This document shows, piece after piece, positions 43,207 through 52,532 of a stretch of DNA of 64,000 nucleotides. Within the stretch, counting starts at the first letter, position 1. The number at the start of each line of letters is the position of its first letter. The notes under the pieces are model-generated. The model did not search any database. It was given only the letters and a program-made list of their open reading frames with translations, and had not been told where the DNA came from. This DNA is from JAJPKK01 sp035311445 (GTDB taxonomy: Bacteria; Pseudomonadota; Alphaproteobacteria; Rhizobiales; Xanthobacteraceae): assembly GCA_035311445.1 (NCBI GenBank), contig DATGCX010000083.1, positions 7,564 to 71,563 on the forward strand, in the 5' to 3' direction. Both the position numbers and the translations under genes were made by a program.

Positions 43207-44222
43207 CAGCGTCGTTCAGTCGCGATCATGGAGGGCCTCCCGACCCCTGCATTCGCGGGGTTAGGAGGGGGGAGCGCCCTCGCAGCCTGCAGCCGCGCAA
43301 AATCCTCCCCCGCATGATGGGAGGAGCGCGTCAATGGCGACGCCGATACCATCAGGAAACCCTTCGCATAAGCGATCGCCTCGTAAGCCTTGAACTCGTC
43401 AGGAGTCACGAAACGCGCTACCGCGTGATGCTTGCGGCTCGGCTGCAGATACTGTCCGATAGTGAGGAAATCGACGTCCGCGGCGCGCAGATCGTCCATC
43501 ACCTGCAGCACTTCGTTGCGCGTCTCACCCAGCCCGACCATGACGCCGGACTTGGTGAATGCCTGCGGATCAAGCTCCTTTACCTTCTGCAGGAGCCGGA
43601 TAGAGGCGAAATAGCGTGCTCCGGGCCGTACCGTCAGATAGAGCGACGGCACGGTTTCAAGGTTGTGATTGAACACATCCGGTCGCGCAGCAACAACCGT
43701 TTCGGCGGCGCCGTCCTTGCGCAGGAAGTCCGGCGTCAGCACCTCGATGGTCGTGACTGTGCAACGTGCCCGCACGGCGCGGATGACCGCCGCGAAATGA
43801 GCCGCACCACCGTCGGCGAGATCGTCCCGGTCGACCGAAGTCACGACCACATGCGTCAGCCCGAGCATCGCGGTCGCCTCTGCAACATGGGTAGGCTCGC
43901 GCGGATCGAGAGCGCCCGGCAGACCGGTCCTCACATTGCAGAACGCGCAGGCGCGCGTACAGGTGTCACCCATGATCATAAAGGTGGCGTGCTTCTTTTC
44001 CCAGCACTCGCCAATATTGGGACAGCCGGCCTCCTCGCAGACCGTGTGCAACCCGTGCGCCCGCACGATGTCACGAGTGGCCGCATAGCCGCGTGAAACC
44101 GGCGCCCTGACCCTGATCCAGTCCGGCTTGTTCAACACTGGCGTATCGGGCCGATGCACCTTCTCGGGATGGCGCGGCCGCCGGTTGGGCGGATCGTTGA
44201 CAGTGTCGAGCACGACGACCAT
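43206..44222 (-). CDS. lipA: Lipoyl synthase
   Basis: 338 residues from the ATG at 44222 (AGAGG 7 bases upstream). A radical-SAM enzyme with both cluster motifs: auxiliary Cys62, Cys67, Cys73 (CEEAGCPNIGEC) and radical-SAM Cys88, Cys92, Cys95 (CTRACAFC). MIMGDTCTR, VVTSVDRDDLADGGA and TKSGVMVGLGE are typical, and the family's Ser near the C-terminus is present in SASPLTRSSHHA. It inserts two sulfurs into octanoyl groups on lipoate-dependent enzymes. Upstream in-frame sequence to 44345 comes from a hairpin-containing spacer. Confidence 0.96.
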   Translation of the reverse strand: MVVVLDTVNDPPNRRPRHPEKVHRPDTPVLNKPDWIRVRAPVSRGYAATRDIVRAHGLHTVCEEAGCPNIGECWEKKHATFMIMGDTCTRACAFCNVRTGLPGALDPREPTHVAEATAMLGLTHVVVTSVDRDDLADGGAAHFAAVIRAVRARCTVTTIEVLTPDFLRKDGAAETVVAARPDVFNHNLETVPSLYLTVRPGARYFASIRLLQKVKELDPQAFTKSGVMVGLGETRNEVLQVMDDLRAADVDFLTIGQYLQPSRKHHAVARFVTPDEFKAYEAIAYAKGFLMVSASPLTRSSHHAGEDFARLQAARALPPPNPANAGVGRPSMIATERR

Positions 44223-44321
44223 GAATGTACCTCTGTATCGATTAATTACGCATGCATCGCCTGGGTCGCAAGGCGCATGTTTGCAAGCCGCGCGTTGGAG
44301 AAGGCTTGGAGCCTGGATGAA

Positions 44322-44340
44322 GGACCGCGTTTCGCGGTCC
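44322..44340. repeat. Small perfect hairpin between argC and lipA
   Basis: GGACCGCG, TTT, CGCGGTCC. It lies 118 bp after the argC stop on the same strand as lipA and may act as a weak terminator or message-stabilising loop. Confidence 0.6.
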
Positions 44341-44457
44341 CGCAATCCGGGATCGCCATGCCCCCTTTACTGCCGCGCCGCAAAATGTCGATAGGACGGC
44401 CTCGGATTACGGGCCGGCGGGAGCCGGCCCACCATCCTGGCGACGCAGTTCCCCGCT

Positions 44458-45516
44458 TCATGGAAACAGCGCGATCTGCTCAAGGCCCATCGTTTCCGGG
44501 AAGCCGAGCACGAGGTTCATGTTCTGCACTGCCTGCCCGGAGGCACCTTTGACCAGATTATCGAGGGCAGACCCGATGATGGCGCGGCCCTTGATGCGGT
44601 CGGCCACGATGCCGATGAAGGTCATATTCGAGCCGCGCACGTGCCGGGTCTGGGGCATCTCGCCGAACGGCAGCACGTGGACGAACGTCTCGTCCCGATA
44701 GGTCTCCGACAAAATTGCATGCAGGTCCCGCGGCGACCGTCCGCTGACGCCCCGAACATAGATGGTTGACAGGATGCCGCGATTCATCGGCACCAGATGC
44801 GGCGTGAAGGTGACCGTCACGACCCGTCCCGCCGCAAGGGAAAATTCCTGGTCAAGTTCGGCCATGTGGCGGTGGTGTCCGACGCCGTAGGCGTGAAACC
44901 CCTCCGCCACCTCGGAGAAGACCACATTCTCCTTGGCCGCCCTCCCCGCTCCGGTCATGCCGGATTTCGCATCGATCACGATTTCATCGATATCGATGGC
45001 CCCCTTCCTGATCAGCGGCACCAGAGGCAGTTGCGCGCAGGTCGTGTAGCAACCCGGGTTGGCGATGAGGCGGCTCGTGCAGATGCGTTCGCGATAGACT
45101 TCGACAAGGCCATACACGGCCTCCTTCTGCAGTTCAGGTGCATGATGCTCATGGCCGTACCAGTGCGCATAAGCTGCCGGATCGGCGAGGCGAAAGTCGG
45201 CAGAGAGATCGACGACTTTGATATGGGGCGCCCTTGCGAGGAGATCCCTGATGACCTTCTGGGTGGTTGCGTGAGGCAGTGCGCAGAACACGAGATCGAT
45301 GCCGAAGGTTGCCCAATCGAGACCTTCCAGCGAGACGAGCTTGGGCAGCGCATACGGCGAGAACTGCGGGAAGACTTCGCGCATTTCCTGGCCGGCCCTG
45401 CGGTCGGCGGTCAACAACGCGATCTCGGCCTGGGGATGGCGCAGCAACAGGCGCACGCACTCCGATCCCGTATAGCCCGACGCGCCGAGCACCCCGATCT
45501 TCGTAATTTTGGACAT
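44458..45516 (-). CDS. argC: N-acetyl-gamma-glutamyl-phosphate reductase
   Basis: 352 residues from the ATG at 45516 (AAGGA 6 bases upstream); an in-frame TTG lies two codons earlier. The Rossmann motif VLGASGYTGSECVRLL opens the protein, ANPGCYTTCAQLPLVPL holds the catalytic Cys, and GVGHHRHMAELDQ contains the His-rich active-site stretch. It makes N-acetylglutamate semialdehyde in arginine synthesis using NADPH. It stands apart from other arg genes here. Confidence 0.95.
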   Translation of the reverse strand: MSKITKIGVLGASGYTGSECVRLLLRHPQAEIALLTADRRAGQEMREVFPQFSPYALPKLVSLEGLDWATFGIDLVFCALPHATTQKVIRDLLARAPHIKVVDLSADFRLADPAAYAHWYGHEHHAPELQKEAVYGLVEVYRERICTSRLIANPGCYTTCAQLPLVPLIRKGAIDIDEIVIDAKSGMTGAGRAAKENVVFSEVAEGFHAYGVGHHRHMAELDQEFSLAAGRVVTVTFTPHLVPMNRGILSTIYVRGVSGRSPRDLHAILSETYRDETFVHVLPFGEMPQTRHVRGSNMTFIGIVADRIKGRAIIGSALDNLVKGASGQAVQNMNLVLGFPETMGLEQIALFP

Positions 45517-45920
45517 GACCAATCCTTTCCAGCGGGACTTGTTTCCGCCCGACCTGCCGGAATTTCAACGCCGCGGAAGATTTTGAAGGAAAGCGCCGCG
45601 GCGATGAAATCCGCGGCCGGCAATGGCGATCAAATGCGATCGCCGGCCGCGGAACGACGACGGCGGCGACGGTTGTTTGAGCGCACGATGATCATCATGG
45701 GCGCGGCATATAATGGCGCGGCGGCCCTTCGTCAATCGCGTGGCGCACACGCTTAGGGCGGGTTCGTTTTAACCCGCCCTACCGAAGCGCAGGATTATGT
45801 TTTCGCTGATCCGCCCTACTCCCGTCGTGGCCGCCGTAGAGCGGTTAGCCGAAGGCGTAACCCGCCGCAACGGTACGGAAATGGCGGATTGCGCTGCGCT
45901 AAACTAATCCGCCCTACACG
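45517..45920. repeat. 404-bp spacer made largely of palindromes
   Basis: Holds CCGCGGCCGGC/GCCGGCCGCGG (45611-45621 with 45642-45652), TAGGGCGGGTT-CGTTTT-AACCCGCCCTA (45753-45780, exact 11-bp arms) and a longer imperfect pair between 45836 and 45915 (GTTAGCCGAAGGCGTAACCCGCC, in parts, and GGCGGATTGCGCTGCGC...AATCCGCCCTAC). The GGCGGGTT/AACCCGCC wording is a frequent dispersed repeat in Rhizobiales. No gene is present apart from the argC leader. Confidence 0.75.
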
Positions 45921-46925
45921 TCAGAGCACCGGGCTCCACAGCATCGGGATTTCCCGATACCCGGTCGCAGTCTTTTCCACATGGGCGACCGACGGGAATG
46001 GGTAGTGGAAGCCCTGCACCATCATCTTTTCGGCGGCAAGCATGTCATAAACTTTGCGCCGGGTCGCCTCGGCCGCAATCGGCTCGTGGTCGTAGAACGC
46101 ATGCCAGCCCGGATGACGGGCGAACAGGAACGGCGCGTGGGTGACGTCCGCCTGGACGTAGACCGTCGATGTGCCCGAGGTAACGATGTGGGACGTGTGC
46201 CCGGGCGTGTGGCCGGGGGTGCCAACCGCGAGAACGCCGGGGATTACTTCCTTGTCCCATTCATAGGTGCGCAAACGCTTCATGACCTCGGCATTGGTCA
46301 TGACACGGTGCACGTTCTTGAAATTGTCGGCGATGCGCTGGGTGGGAGGGCGGCTCTCCTCGCCGGCATCCGTCCAGTACTTGTGCTCCAGCGCCGGCAC
46401 CAGAATTTCGGCATTCGGGAATGCGATCGAGTTATCCGCCTTGAGCAGGCCGTTGATATGGTCGCCGTGATAGTGGGAAATGATGATCGTATCGATTGCA
46501 TTGCGGTCGATGCCGGCAGCGGCCATGTTGGTCAGGAGCTGGCCGGCCAAACCCTTGCTGTTGATATAATTGGCCTCGCCGGTCCCCATGTCGATCAGGA
46601 TCAGCTTTGAGCCGGTGTTGAGAACGATCGGATTGTACGGGCCGATGAACACTCCGGGCTCCATGAACGCGTCGCGCAACGCGGCATTGACCTCATCGAC
46701 CTTTGCGTTGAGCACGAACGCCTCGGTGACGGGTACGCGGGCGATGCCATCACTGAGCACGGTGATCTCGACCGTACCGAGCTTGTAGCGATAGAAGCTC
46801 GCAGCCTGCTTGCCGGCCGCCGGGGTCGCGGCGCGGACCGATTGCGAGCTCCACCAGCCAAAGCTTGCCGAAGTGCCGGCCGCCGCCGCGCCAGCCAGGA
46901 GCGTGCGTCGTGTCAAAATCGTCAT
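45921..46925 (-). CDS. Tat-exported metallo-beta-lactamase-fold hydrolase
   Basis: 334 residues from the ATG at 46925, with an excellent GGAGGAACTC leader. A twin-arginine signal (TRRTLLAGAAAAG, residues 5-17) is followed by the MBL fold: IVLNTGSKLILIDMGTG, HxHxDH at 151-156 (SHYHGDHINGLL), GTPGHTPGHTSH and VYVQADVTH. Such exported MBL proteins include lactonases, sulfatase-like and quinone-linked enzymes; the substrate is unknown. It lies 65 bp downstream of the DedA gene on the same strand. The long upstream frame to 47186 overlaps DedA and is rejected. Confidence 0.87.
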   Translation of the reverse strand: MTILTRRTLLAGAAAAGTSASFGWWSSQSVRAATPAAGKQAASFYRYKLGTVEITVLSDGIARVPVTEAFVLNAKVDEVNAALRDAFMEPGVFIGPYNPIVLNTGSKLILIDMGTGEANYINSKGLAGQLLTNMAAAGIDRNAIDTIIISHYHGDHINGLLKADNSIAFPNAEILVPALEHKYWTDAGEESRPPTQRIADNFKNVHRVMTNAEVMKRLRTYEWDKEVIPGVLAVGTPGHTPGHTSHIVTSGTSTVYVQADVTHAPFLFARHPGWHAFYDHEPIAAEATRRKVYDMLAAEKMMVQGFHYPFPSVAHVEKTATGYREIPMLWSPVL

Positions 46926-46990
46926 GAGTTCCTCCCGTTGTGCGTCGCCCCTCCCGCCTTCCCCGCTTGCAGGGAAGATGGGGAGGGGAT

Positions 46991-47533
46991 TCAGCGCCAT
47001 ATTAAATTGAAAATCTGGGCCACGATATCCCCCAACGTGAGCAGCACTGCGACCCATACGAAGGCGGAAACGAAGTTTGCGGTCTGAAAGCGCCAAAAGG
47101 GCATGGCGAATATGCCGGCCGCCAGCGGAACCGTGGCGCGCAGCGGACCGGAAAACCGTCCAATGAAGATGCCGACCGCGCCCCATTTAGTCACGAAGGC
47201 TTCGCCCCGTGGCAGGAGGTCCTGGTTGCGCGACAAGGGCCAAACATGGGCGACCGCCGGCCCGAGTTTGACTCCGATCCAGTAGGACAGCCAGTCGCCC
47301 AGCGCCGCGCCGACCGCGCCCGCCGCCCAGATCGGCCAGAAATTAAGCCCGCTCTCTCCGATGAGGGTGCCGAGGGCGACCAAGGCCGCCCAGGCCGGCA
47401 GCAGCAACGAGATGAATGCAAGCGATTCCCCGAACGCCAGGGCGCCGACGATCGGCGCTGCCCACATCTCGTGCATGCGGACGAATTCGACAACCTGCTG
47501 GGTGATGACTTGGACCTGATCTTCGATCGACAT
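46991..47533 (-). CDS. DedA-family membrane protein
   Basis: 180 residues from the ATG at 47533. Membrane segments lie near 22-45, 52-75, 120-145 and 152-175. The DedA pattern is clear: FGESLAFISLLLPAWAAL (acidic residue in the first helix), GAALGDWLSYWIG (the G-xxx-D motif), and FIGRFSGPLRATVPLAAGI with the conserved Arg. DedA proteins flip undecaprenyl phosphate or phospholipids and maintain proton motive force. The extension upstream to 47659 has no coding character. Confidence 0.9.
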   Translation of the reverse strand: MSIEDQVQVITQQVVEFVRMHEMWAAPIVGALAFGESLAFISLLLPAWAALVALGTLIGESGLNFWPIWAAGAVGAALGDWLSYWIGVKLGPAVAHVWPLSRNQDLLPRGEAFVTKWGAVGIFIGRFSGPLRATVPLAAGIFAMPFWRFQTANFVSAFVWVAVLLTLGDIVAQIFNLIWR

Positions 47534-47729
47534 GAAGTTCAGTCGCACACCGCAGTGGGTTCCGCCAGTATGCGCCGCCACATTTCCCGAGCGCCGCCTT
47601 TTTTCGACGATCCACTTTGGTGGTCTTGTTCGCGGCCAGGCCGTGTCATATTGGAACAAATGATTCGCGCATATTGTGCCTCGTTCAAAACATCAGAAAG
47701 ACGCATTAAATTATTGCTATGGTAACCAT

Positions 47730-47773
47730 TTTGTGACCTACGCTACATCAGTTTGTGACCTACGCTAGATCAG
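47730..47773. repeat. Two adjacent 22-bp direct repeats upstream of parE
   Basis: TTTGTGACCTACGCTACATC+AG at 47730-47751 and the same with one change (C to G) at 47752-47773, ending 32 bp before the parE start. Two helical turns per unit puts both copies on one DNA face, as for cooperative binding of a regulator. A recent duplication without function is also possible. Confidence 0.85.
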
Positions 47774-47805
47774 AAAGTAGTGCAGACCAAACGCACCGGA
47801 ACCGC

Positions 47806-49860
47806 ATGGCCAAGACCGCAAAGAAACAATCCCCTCCCCCTTCAGATCTGTTCGCCGAGATCTTGCGCCCCCCTGCCCCGCGCCGGGAAACCGCGAAAGG
47901 CCGTGCGGGTAACGGTGGTGGCGACTATACGGCCCGCGACATCGAGGTCCTTGAGGGATTGGAGCCGGTCCGCCGCCGTCCTGGCATGTATATCGGCGGG
48001 ACCGATGAAAAGGCGTTGCATCACCTGTTCGCGGAAGTGATCGACAATGCTATGGACGAGGCGCTGGCCGGCCATGCGAGCTTCATCGAGGTCGAACTGA
48101 CGGCCGACGGCTATCTGACCGTGACCGATAACGGACGCGGGATCCCGGTCGATCCGCATCCGAAATTTCCCAAGAAATCCGCCCTCGAAGTCATCATGTG
48201 CACGCTCCACGCGGGCGGCAAGTTCGACTCCAAGGTCTATGAGACCTCCGGTGGCTTACACGGCGTGGGCGTTTCGGTCGTCAATGCCCTCTCCGAGCGC
48301 CTTGAAGTCGAGGTCGCGCGCGGCGGCCAGCTCTATAGACAAATCTATCAGCGCGGTAAGCCAAAGAATGGGCTCGAAAAGCTTGGTCGTACCCCGAACC
48401 GGCGCGGCACCAAGGTGCGCTTCAAGCCCGATGCCGACATTTTCGGTGCGAAGGCAAAATTCAACCCGCTGCGCCTGTTCAAGATGGCGCGCGCCAAGGC
48501 GTATATGTTCGGCGGTGTCGAAATCCGATGGCATTGCGACAAGGAACTCCTGCACGGCATCGCAGATGTGCCGGAAGCCGAAACCTTCCACTTTCCCGAC
48601 GGACTCAAGGACTATCTGGCTCACACCGTCGCGGGGCAGACGCTGGTCCACCCCGACATCTTCACCGGCAAATCGGGCCGACCCGGTGCTAATGGCGCGG
48701 TCGAATGGGCGGTGGCCTGGGCCGCCGACGCCGACGGATTCCTGTCGTCCTATTGCAACACCATCCCGACCCCCGATGGCGGCACCCATGAGACAGGACT
48801 GCGTGGGGCGCTATCGCGCGCCCTCAAGGACCACGCGGACCGAGTCAACCAGGGCAAACGCGCCGCCCAGGTGACGAGCGAGGACATCATGGCTGGCGCA
48901 GCGGCGATGCTCTCGGTATTCATCCGCGAGCCCGAGTTCCAGGGACAGACCAAGGACCGGCTCGCGACCGTGGAAGCCACCCGCATTGTCGAAAACGCCG
49001 TGAAGGACCAGTTCGATCACTGGCTCGCCGGCAATCCGGTGCAGGCCAACAAATTGCTCGACTTCGTGGTGGAGCGTGCCGAGGAACGCATGCGCCGTCG
49101 GCAGGAGAAGGAAATCTCCCGCAAGAGTGCGGTCCGCAAGCTGCGCCTGCCCGGTAAGCTCGCGGACTGCACCAACACGGCCGCCGAGGGTTCGGAAATC
49201 TTTATTGTCGAGGGCGACTCTGCCGGTGGCTCCGCCAAGCAGGCGCGCAATCGCGCCAGCCAGGCTGTCCTGCCGCTGCGGGGGAAAATTCTCAACGTCG
49301 CGAGCGCCGGCAGGGACAAGCTTGCGCAGAACCAGCAGCTTTCGGACCTCGTCCAGGCGCTCGGCTGCGGTACCGGCGCACATTATCGAGACGAGGACCT
49401 GCGCTACGGCAAGGTCATTGTGATGACCGACGCGGACGTGGACGGCGCCCATATCGCGTCGCTCCTCATTACGTTCTTTTATCGCCAGATGCCGCAGCTG
49501 ATCGATCACGGCCACCTCTATCTCGCGGTGCCGCCGCTCTACCGGCTCGCCCATGGCGGCAAGGTGTTCTACGCGCGCGACGACAAGCACAAGGACGAGA
49601 TCATGCGGTCTGAATTCCGCGTCAACGCCAATGTGGAAATCGGCCGCTTCAAGGGTCTCGGCGAAATGATGCCGGCGCAACTTAAGGAAACCACCATGGA
49701 CCCGGCCAAGCGCACGCTCTTGAAGGTGATGCTCGTCGCCGACGACCGCGCCGATACGGCAAAGTCGGTGGAGCGGCTGATGGGCAACAAGGCGGAGGCG
49801 CGGTTCGCATTCATCCAGGAGCGCGCGGAGTTCACTAACGACCAAATGCTGGATGTGTGA
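47806..49860 (+). CDS. parE: DNA topoisomerase IV subunit B
   Basis: 684 residues from the ATG at 47806. GHKL ATPase motifs: EVIDNAMDEALAGHA, TDNGRGIPVDPHPKFPKKSA (in parts) and GGLHGVGVSVVNALS; transducer domain to about 400; Toprim with EGDSAGGSAKQARNR and MTDADVDGAHI; C-terminal GLGEMMPAQLKETTMDP. GYIGT-type motif reads RPGMYIGGT. The ETTMDP and absence of the large gyrase insert identify ParE rather than GyrB. It decatenates daughter chromosomes with ParC. It is convergent with recO. Two 22-bp tandem repeats stand just upstream. Confidence 0.95.
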   Translation: MAKTAKKQSPPPSDLFAEILRPPAPRRETAKGRAGNGGGDYTARDIEVLEGLEPVRRRPGMYIGGTDEKALHHLFAEVIDNAMDEALAGHASFIEVELTADGYLTVTDNGRGIPVDPHPKFPKKSALEVIMCTLHAGGKFDSKVYETSGGLHGVGVSVVNALSERLEVEVARGGQLYRQIYQRGKPKNGLEKLGRTPNRRGTKVRFKPDADIFGAKAKFNPLRLFKMARAKAYMFGGVEIRWHCDKELLHGIADVPEAETFHFPDGLKDYLAHTVAGQTLVHPDIFTGKSGRPGANGAVEWAVAWAADADGFLSSYCNTIPTPDGGTHETGLRGALSRALKDHADRVNQGKRAAQVTSEDIMAGAAAMLSVFIREPEFQGQTKDRLATVEATRIVENAVKDQFDHWLAGNPVQANKLLDFVVERAEERMRRRQEKEISRKSAVRKLRLPGKLADCTNTAAEGSEIFIVEGDSAGGSAKQARNRASQAVLPLRGKILNVASAGRDKLAQNQQLSDLVQALGCGTGAHYRDEDLRYGKVIVMTDADVDGAHIASLLITFFYRQMPQLIDHGHLYLAVPPLYRLAHGGKVFYARDDKHKDEIMRSEFRVNANVEIGRFKGLGEMMPAQLKETTMDPAKRTLLKVMLVADDRADTAKSVERLMGNKAEARFAFIQERAEFTNDQMLDV

Positions 49861-49998
49861 TCGGCTCAGCTGACCTATTTGTTGCGTGCGCGGCAGCGGT
49901 CGTAAGCCATTACTTGAGATTTTGCAGTGTCGTGGGCACCACTGAGGTAAAAATCCCGAGAAACATTTCCGAGGATGCTCAATAGCTCGATACGCGCG

Positions 49999-50724
49999 CT
50001 ACCGACTCCCGACCGCGGCCGCTATGAAATGGTGGCGGGCTTCGGGCAACGGCTCGCCGCGCGGTTCATAGACATGGCGGGCGAGAAAGAAACCCGTCAG
50101 GGCAAATCCTGCCCTTAGTTCTTCGGTGGAGGGCGTCCCCGCGGCGTCGCCACCGAGAAACGCCGGAAGCGCCAGGAGCTTGTCGCGCCACGGCTCGCCT
50201 GCCGCCCGCGACACTGCCCGGCCGCTCTTCGGCGATACATAGACGAGATCGGCCGTCGTGCCGGTAGCCGCACATACCTCAAGGTCGAGACCGAAACCGA
50301 GTTCTGCCAGCAAATGCAGCTCAAACCGCGCTGTCAGCGCCGCCGCGTGTGCCGGCTCACCGAGCTGCGCAATCGTCAGCTCCAGGAGTTCGAATACCGG
50401 CTGGTGCGGATCGCGCTCCGGCAGCAGGCGGCACAGGGCCGCGAGATGATTGAGGCCGTAAAGTGCGTGCGCCCGCGACAGGTAGGACGCCGCGCGCAGG
50501 TCGAGCCCCTCGATGAGATAATAGCCGAGATGCTCGTCAAGCCGCGCCCGCCAGGTCGCGTTCACCAGATTGCCGGGCTGCAGCACCGGCTTGTAGCGGG
50601 AGCCCGAGCCGCCGCGCACAAGGCCCAGATGACGCCCGTGTTCTCGCGTCATCAGCTCGACGACCGCGCTGGTCTCACCATGGCGGCGGGCGCCGAGCAC
50701 GATGCCGATGTCGGTCCATTCCAC
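49999..50724 (-). CDS. recO: DNA repair protein RecO
   Basis: 241 residues from a GTG at 50724 (GAGGA 8 bases upstream), beginning with the family-typical EWTDIGIVLGARRHGETSAVV. The OB-fold N-domain (LTREHGRHLGLVRGGSGSRYKPVLQPG in parts) is followed by a helical domain and the zinc-finger region, which here retains only one Cys (LEVCAATGTTADLVYVSPKSGRAVS in parts), as common in alphaproteobacteria. RecO loads RecA with RecR and anneals ssDNA. It is the last gene of the spoT-recO cluster. Upstream in-frame sequence to 50787 is translated repeat. Confidence 0.93.
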   Translation of the reverse strand: MEWTDIGIVLGARRHGETSAVVELMTREHGRHLGLVRGGSGSRYKPVLQPGNLVNATWRARLDEHLGYYLIEGLDLRAASYLSRAHALYGLNHLAALCRLLPERDPHQPVFELLELTIAQLGEPAHAAALTARFELHLLAELGFGLDLEVCAATGTTADLVYVSPKSGRAVSRAAGEPWRDKLLALPAFLGGDAAGTPSTEELRAGFALTGFFLARHVYEPRGEPLPEARHHFIAAAVGSR

Positions 50725-50753
50725 GGATCGCGTCCTCGCAACGCGTACAGGTC

Positions 50754-50850
50754 GCGTGTAGGATGGGTTGAGCGAAGCGAAACCCATCTTGGGTCGACGT
50801 AAGCGGCGCGGTCGTGATGGGTTTCGCTTCGCTCAACCTATCCTACACGC
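50754..50850. repeat. 34-bp inverted repeat between era and recO
   Basis: Arms GCGTGTAGGATGGGTTGAGC...GAAACCCAT (50754-50787) and its complement (50817-50850) differ at one base. The core GGTTGAGCGAAGCGAAACCC is the sister of the ATTGAGCGAAGCGAAATCC core at 12822-12894. Confidence 0.9.
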
Positions 50851-50887
50851 CACGTGCTGAAGTCATCCTACGCACCTGCGGCTCGCG

Positions 50888-51820
50888 TCAATCCCGCGGG
50901 AACTCCAGTCCCATCTCGCGATAGCGCGCCGGATCATCTGCCCAGCCTTCGCGCACCTTGACGAACAGGAACAGATGCACGGGCTTCTCGATCAGCATCG
51001 CGATTTCCTTCCGCGCTTCTGCGCCGATCGACCTGATGGCCTGGCCGCCCTTGCCGAGCACGATTTTCCGCTGGCTCTCACGCTCCACGAAGATGGTTTG
51101 CTCGATGCGCACCGAGCCGTCGCGCAATTCCTTCCACACGTCCGTCTCAACCGTCGAGCGGTAAGGTAATTCCTGGTGAAGTCGCAGGTAGATCTTTTCC
51201 CGCGTGATTTCCGCCGCCAGTGCGCGCATCGGCGCATCGGATATCTGGTCCGCGGGGTAGAGCCACGGTCCGGACGGTACGTGAGCGGCAAGCCAGCGCC
51301 TGACCTCAGCGACGCCGTCGCCGCTTCGCGCCGACACCATGAACGTCGCAGCGAACGTGATGCGATCGTTGGCATCGCGCACCAGACCCAGGAGAGTCGG
51401 CTTGGCGACCAGATCAATCTTGTTGACGACCAGGATCTTAATCGCGCCGATATCGGCGAGCTTTGCCATGATGCCCACCGTTTCATCATCGAGTCCGTGG
51501 CTGGCATCGATCATCAGGGCAATGAGGTCGGCGTCATGGGCGCCGCTCCACGCGACCGCCACCATGGCGCGGTCGAGCCGGCGGCGCGGCGCAAAGATGC
51601 CGGGCGTGTCAACGAAAATCAGTTGCGCGTCGGTTTCGATCGCGATGCCGCGGATGATCGCCCGTGTGGTCTGCACCTTGGGAGTGACGATCGTGACCTT
51701 ACTGCCGACCATCGCATTGACGAGGGTCGACTTGCCGACATTGGGGGCACCGATAACGGCGATGAAACCGCAACGTTGTACTCGGGTGTCCTGCCGAGCC
51801 CCATTTGACGTCTCGCTCAT
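50888..51820 (-). CDS. era: GTPase Era
   Basis: 310 residues. GTPase motifs G1 GAPNVGKS, G2 KVQTTRAIIRG, G3 DTPG, G4 NKIDL and G5 SARSGDGV, then the C-terminal KH domain with IVLGKGGQAIRSIGAEAR and VHLFLFVKVREGW. Era binds the 3' end of 16S rRNA and helps 30S maturation. Its start is two bases from the rnc stop, so the two ribosome-maturation genes are coupled. recO follows after 163 bp containing an inverted repeat. Confidence 0.96.
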   Translation of the reverse strand: MSETSNGARQDTRVQRCGFIAVIGAPNVGKSTLVNAMVGSKVTIVTPKVQTTRAIIRGIAIETDAQLIFVDTPGIFAPRRRLDRAMVAVAWSGAHDADLIALMIDASHGLDDETVGIMAKLADIGAIKILVVNKIDLVAKPTLLGLVRDANDRITFAATFMVSARSGDGVAEVRRWLAAHVPSGPWLYPADQISDAPMRALAAEITREKIYLRLHQELPYRSTVETDVWKELRDGSVRIEQTIFVERESQRKIVLGKGGQAIRSIGAEARKEIAMLIEKPVHLFLFVKVREGWADDPARYREMGLEFPRD

Positions 51821-51821
51821 T

Positions 51822-52532
51822 TCAGCCGGTTGCTTCGACTTGGACGCCTTCGCGCGTCAGCATGGCGGCGGCAGCAGCCTGTTCGGCGGCGCGCTTTGAG
51901 CGTCCCATGCCCTCGGCCGGCGTGAATTCCCCAAGATCCACGGCAACCAGGAATTCCGGATCATGATGCGGCCCGGTACGGGCGACTTCGCGGTAGGATG
52001 GCGTCGGCAGGCCCCTTGCCTGCGCCCACTCCTGCAGCACTGTCTTGGGGTCGCGGGGCGGACGCGCCGGGGTGCGCAACCGCTCCCCCCACAATTGCTC
52101 GACCAGAGCGGAGGCGGCCGTATAGCCCCCGTCAAGAAACACCGCGCCGACCAGCGCCTCGCACACGTCGGCGAGGATTGCGGTGCGATGGCGTCCGCCA
52201 GCGTTGGCTTCCGAAGCGCCGAGCCTGATAGCCGAACCGAGATCGATCTTGCGCGCTACCTCGGCGCAGGCTTCCTTGCGGACAAGGTCCGCGAGACGTC
52301 GCGACAATTCGCCTTCATCGGCCTTGGCGAATGCCCGGAACAGCATGTCGGAGATGACCAGCCCGAGCACATGATCGCCGAGAAACTCCAGGCGTTGATA
52401 GCTGCCTGAACGGCTCTTGCCGCTCAATGCCGAAATATGCGTGAGCGCGCTGTCGAGCAGCGACTTGTCGGCAAACTCGTAGCCGATCTTTATCTCAAGT
52501 TCGCGTCTGCAGGTAGCCGTCCTTCGGCTCAT
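51822..52532 (-). CDS. rnc: Ribonuclease III
   Basis: 236 residues from the ATG at 52532, which overlaps the lepB stop by four bases. RNase III domain signature YQRLEFLGDHVLGLVI (Glu49, Asp53) and the second acidic pair in DVCEALVGAVFLDGG; a dsRNA-binding domain occupies the last 75 residues (KTVLQEWAQARGLPTPSY, GRSKRAAEQAAAAAML). It processes rRNA precursors and structured mRNAs. The upstream extension to 52577 overlaps lepB and is rejected. Confidence 0.95.
   Translation of the reverse strand: MSRRTATCRRELEIKIGYEFADKSLLDSALTHISALSGKSRSGSYQRLEFLGDHVLGLVISDMLFRAFAKADEGELSRRLADLVRKEACAEVARKIDLGSAIRLGASEANAGGRHRTAILADVCEALVGAVFLDGGYTAASALVEQLWGERLRTPARPPRDPKTVLQEWAQARGLPTPSYREVARTGPHHDPEFLVAVDLGEFTPAEGMGRSKRAAEQAAAAAMLTREGVQVEATG

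Noticed and set aside
46926..47186. Longer exported MBL protein starting inside the DedA gene
   Set aside because: A strong GGAGGAACTC and a Tat signal directly follow the start at 46925, and the extension lies mostly in the DedA coding region in another frame.
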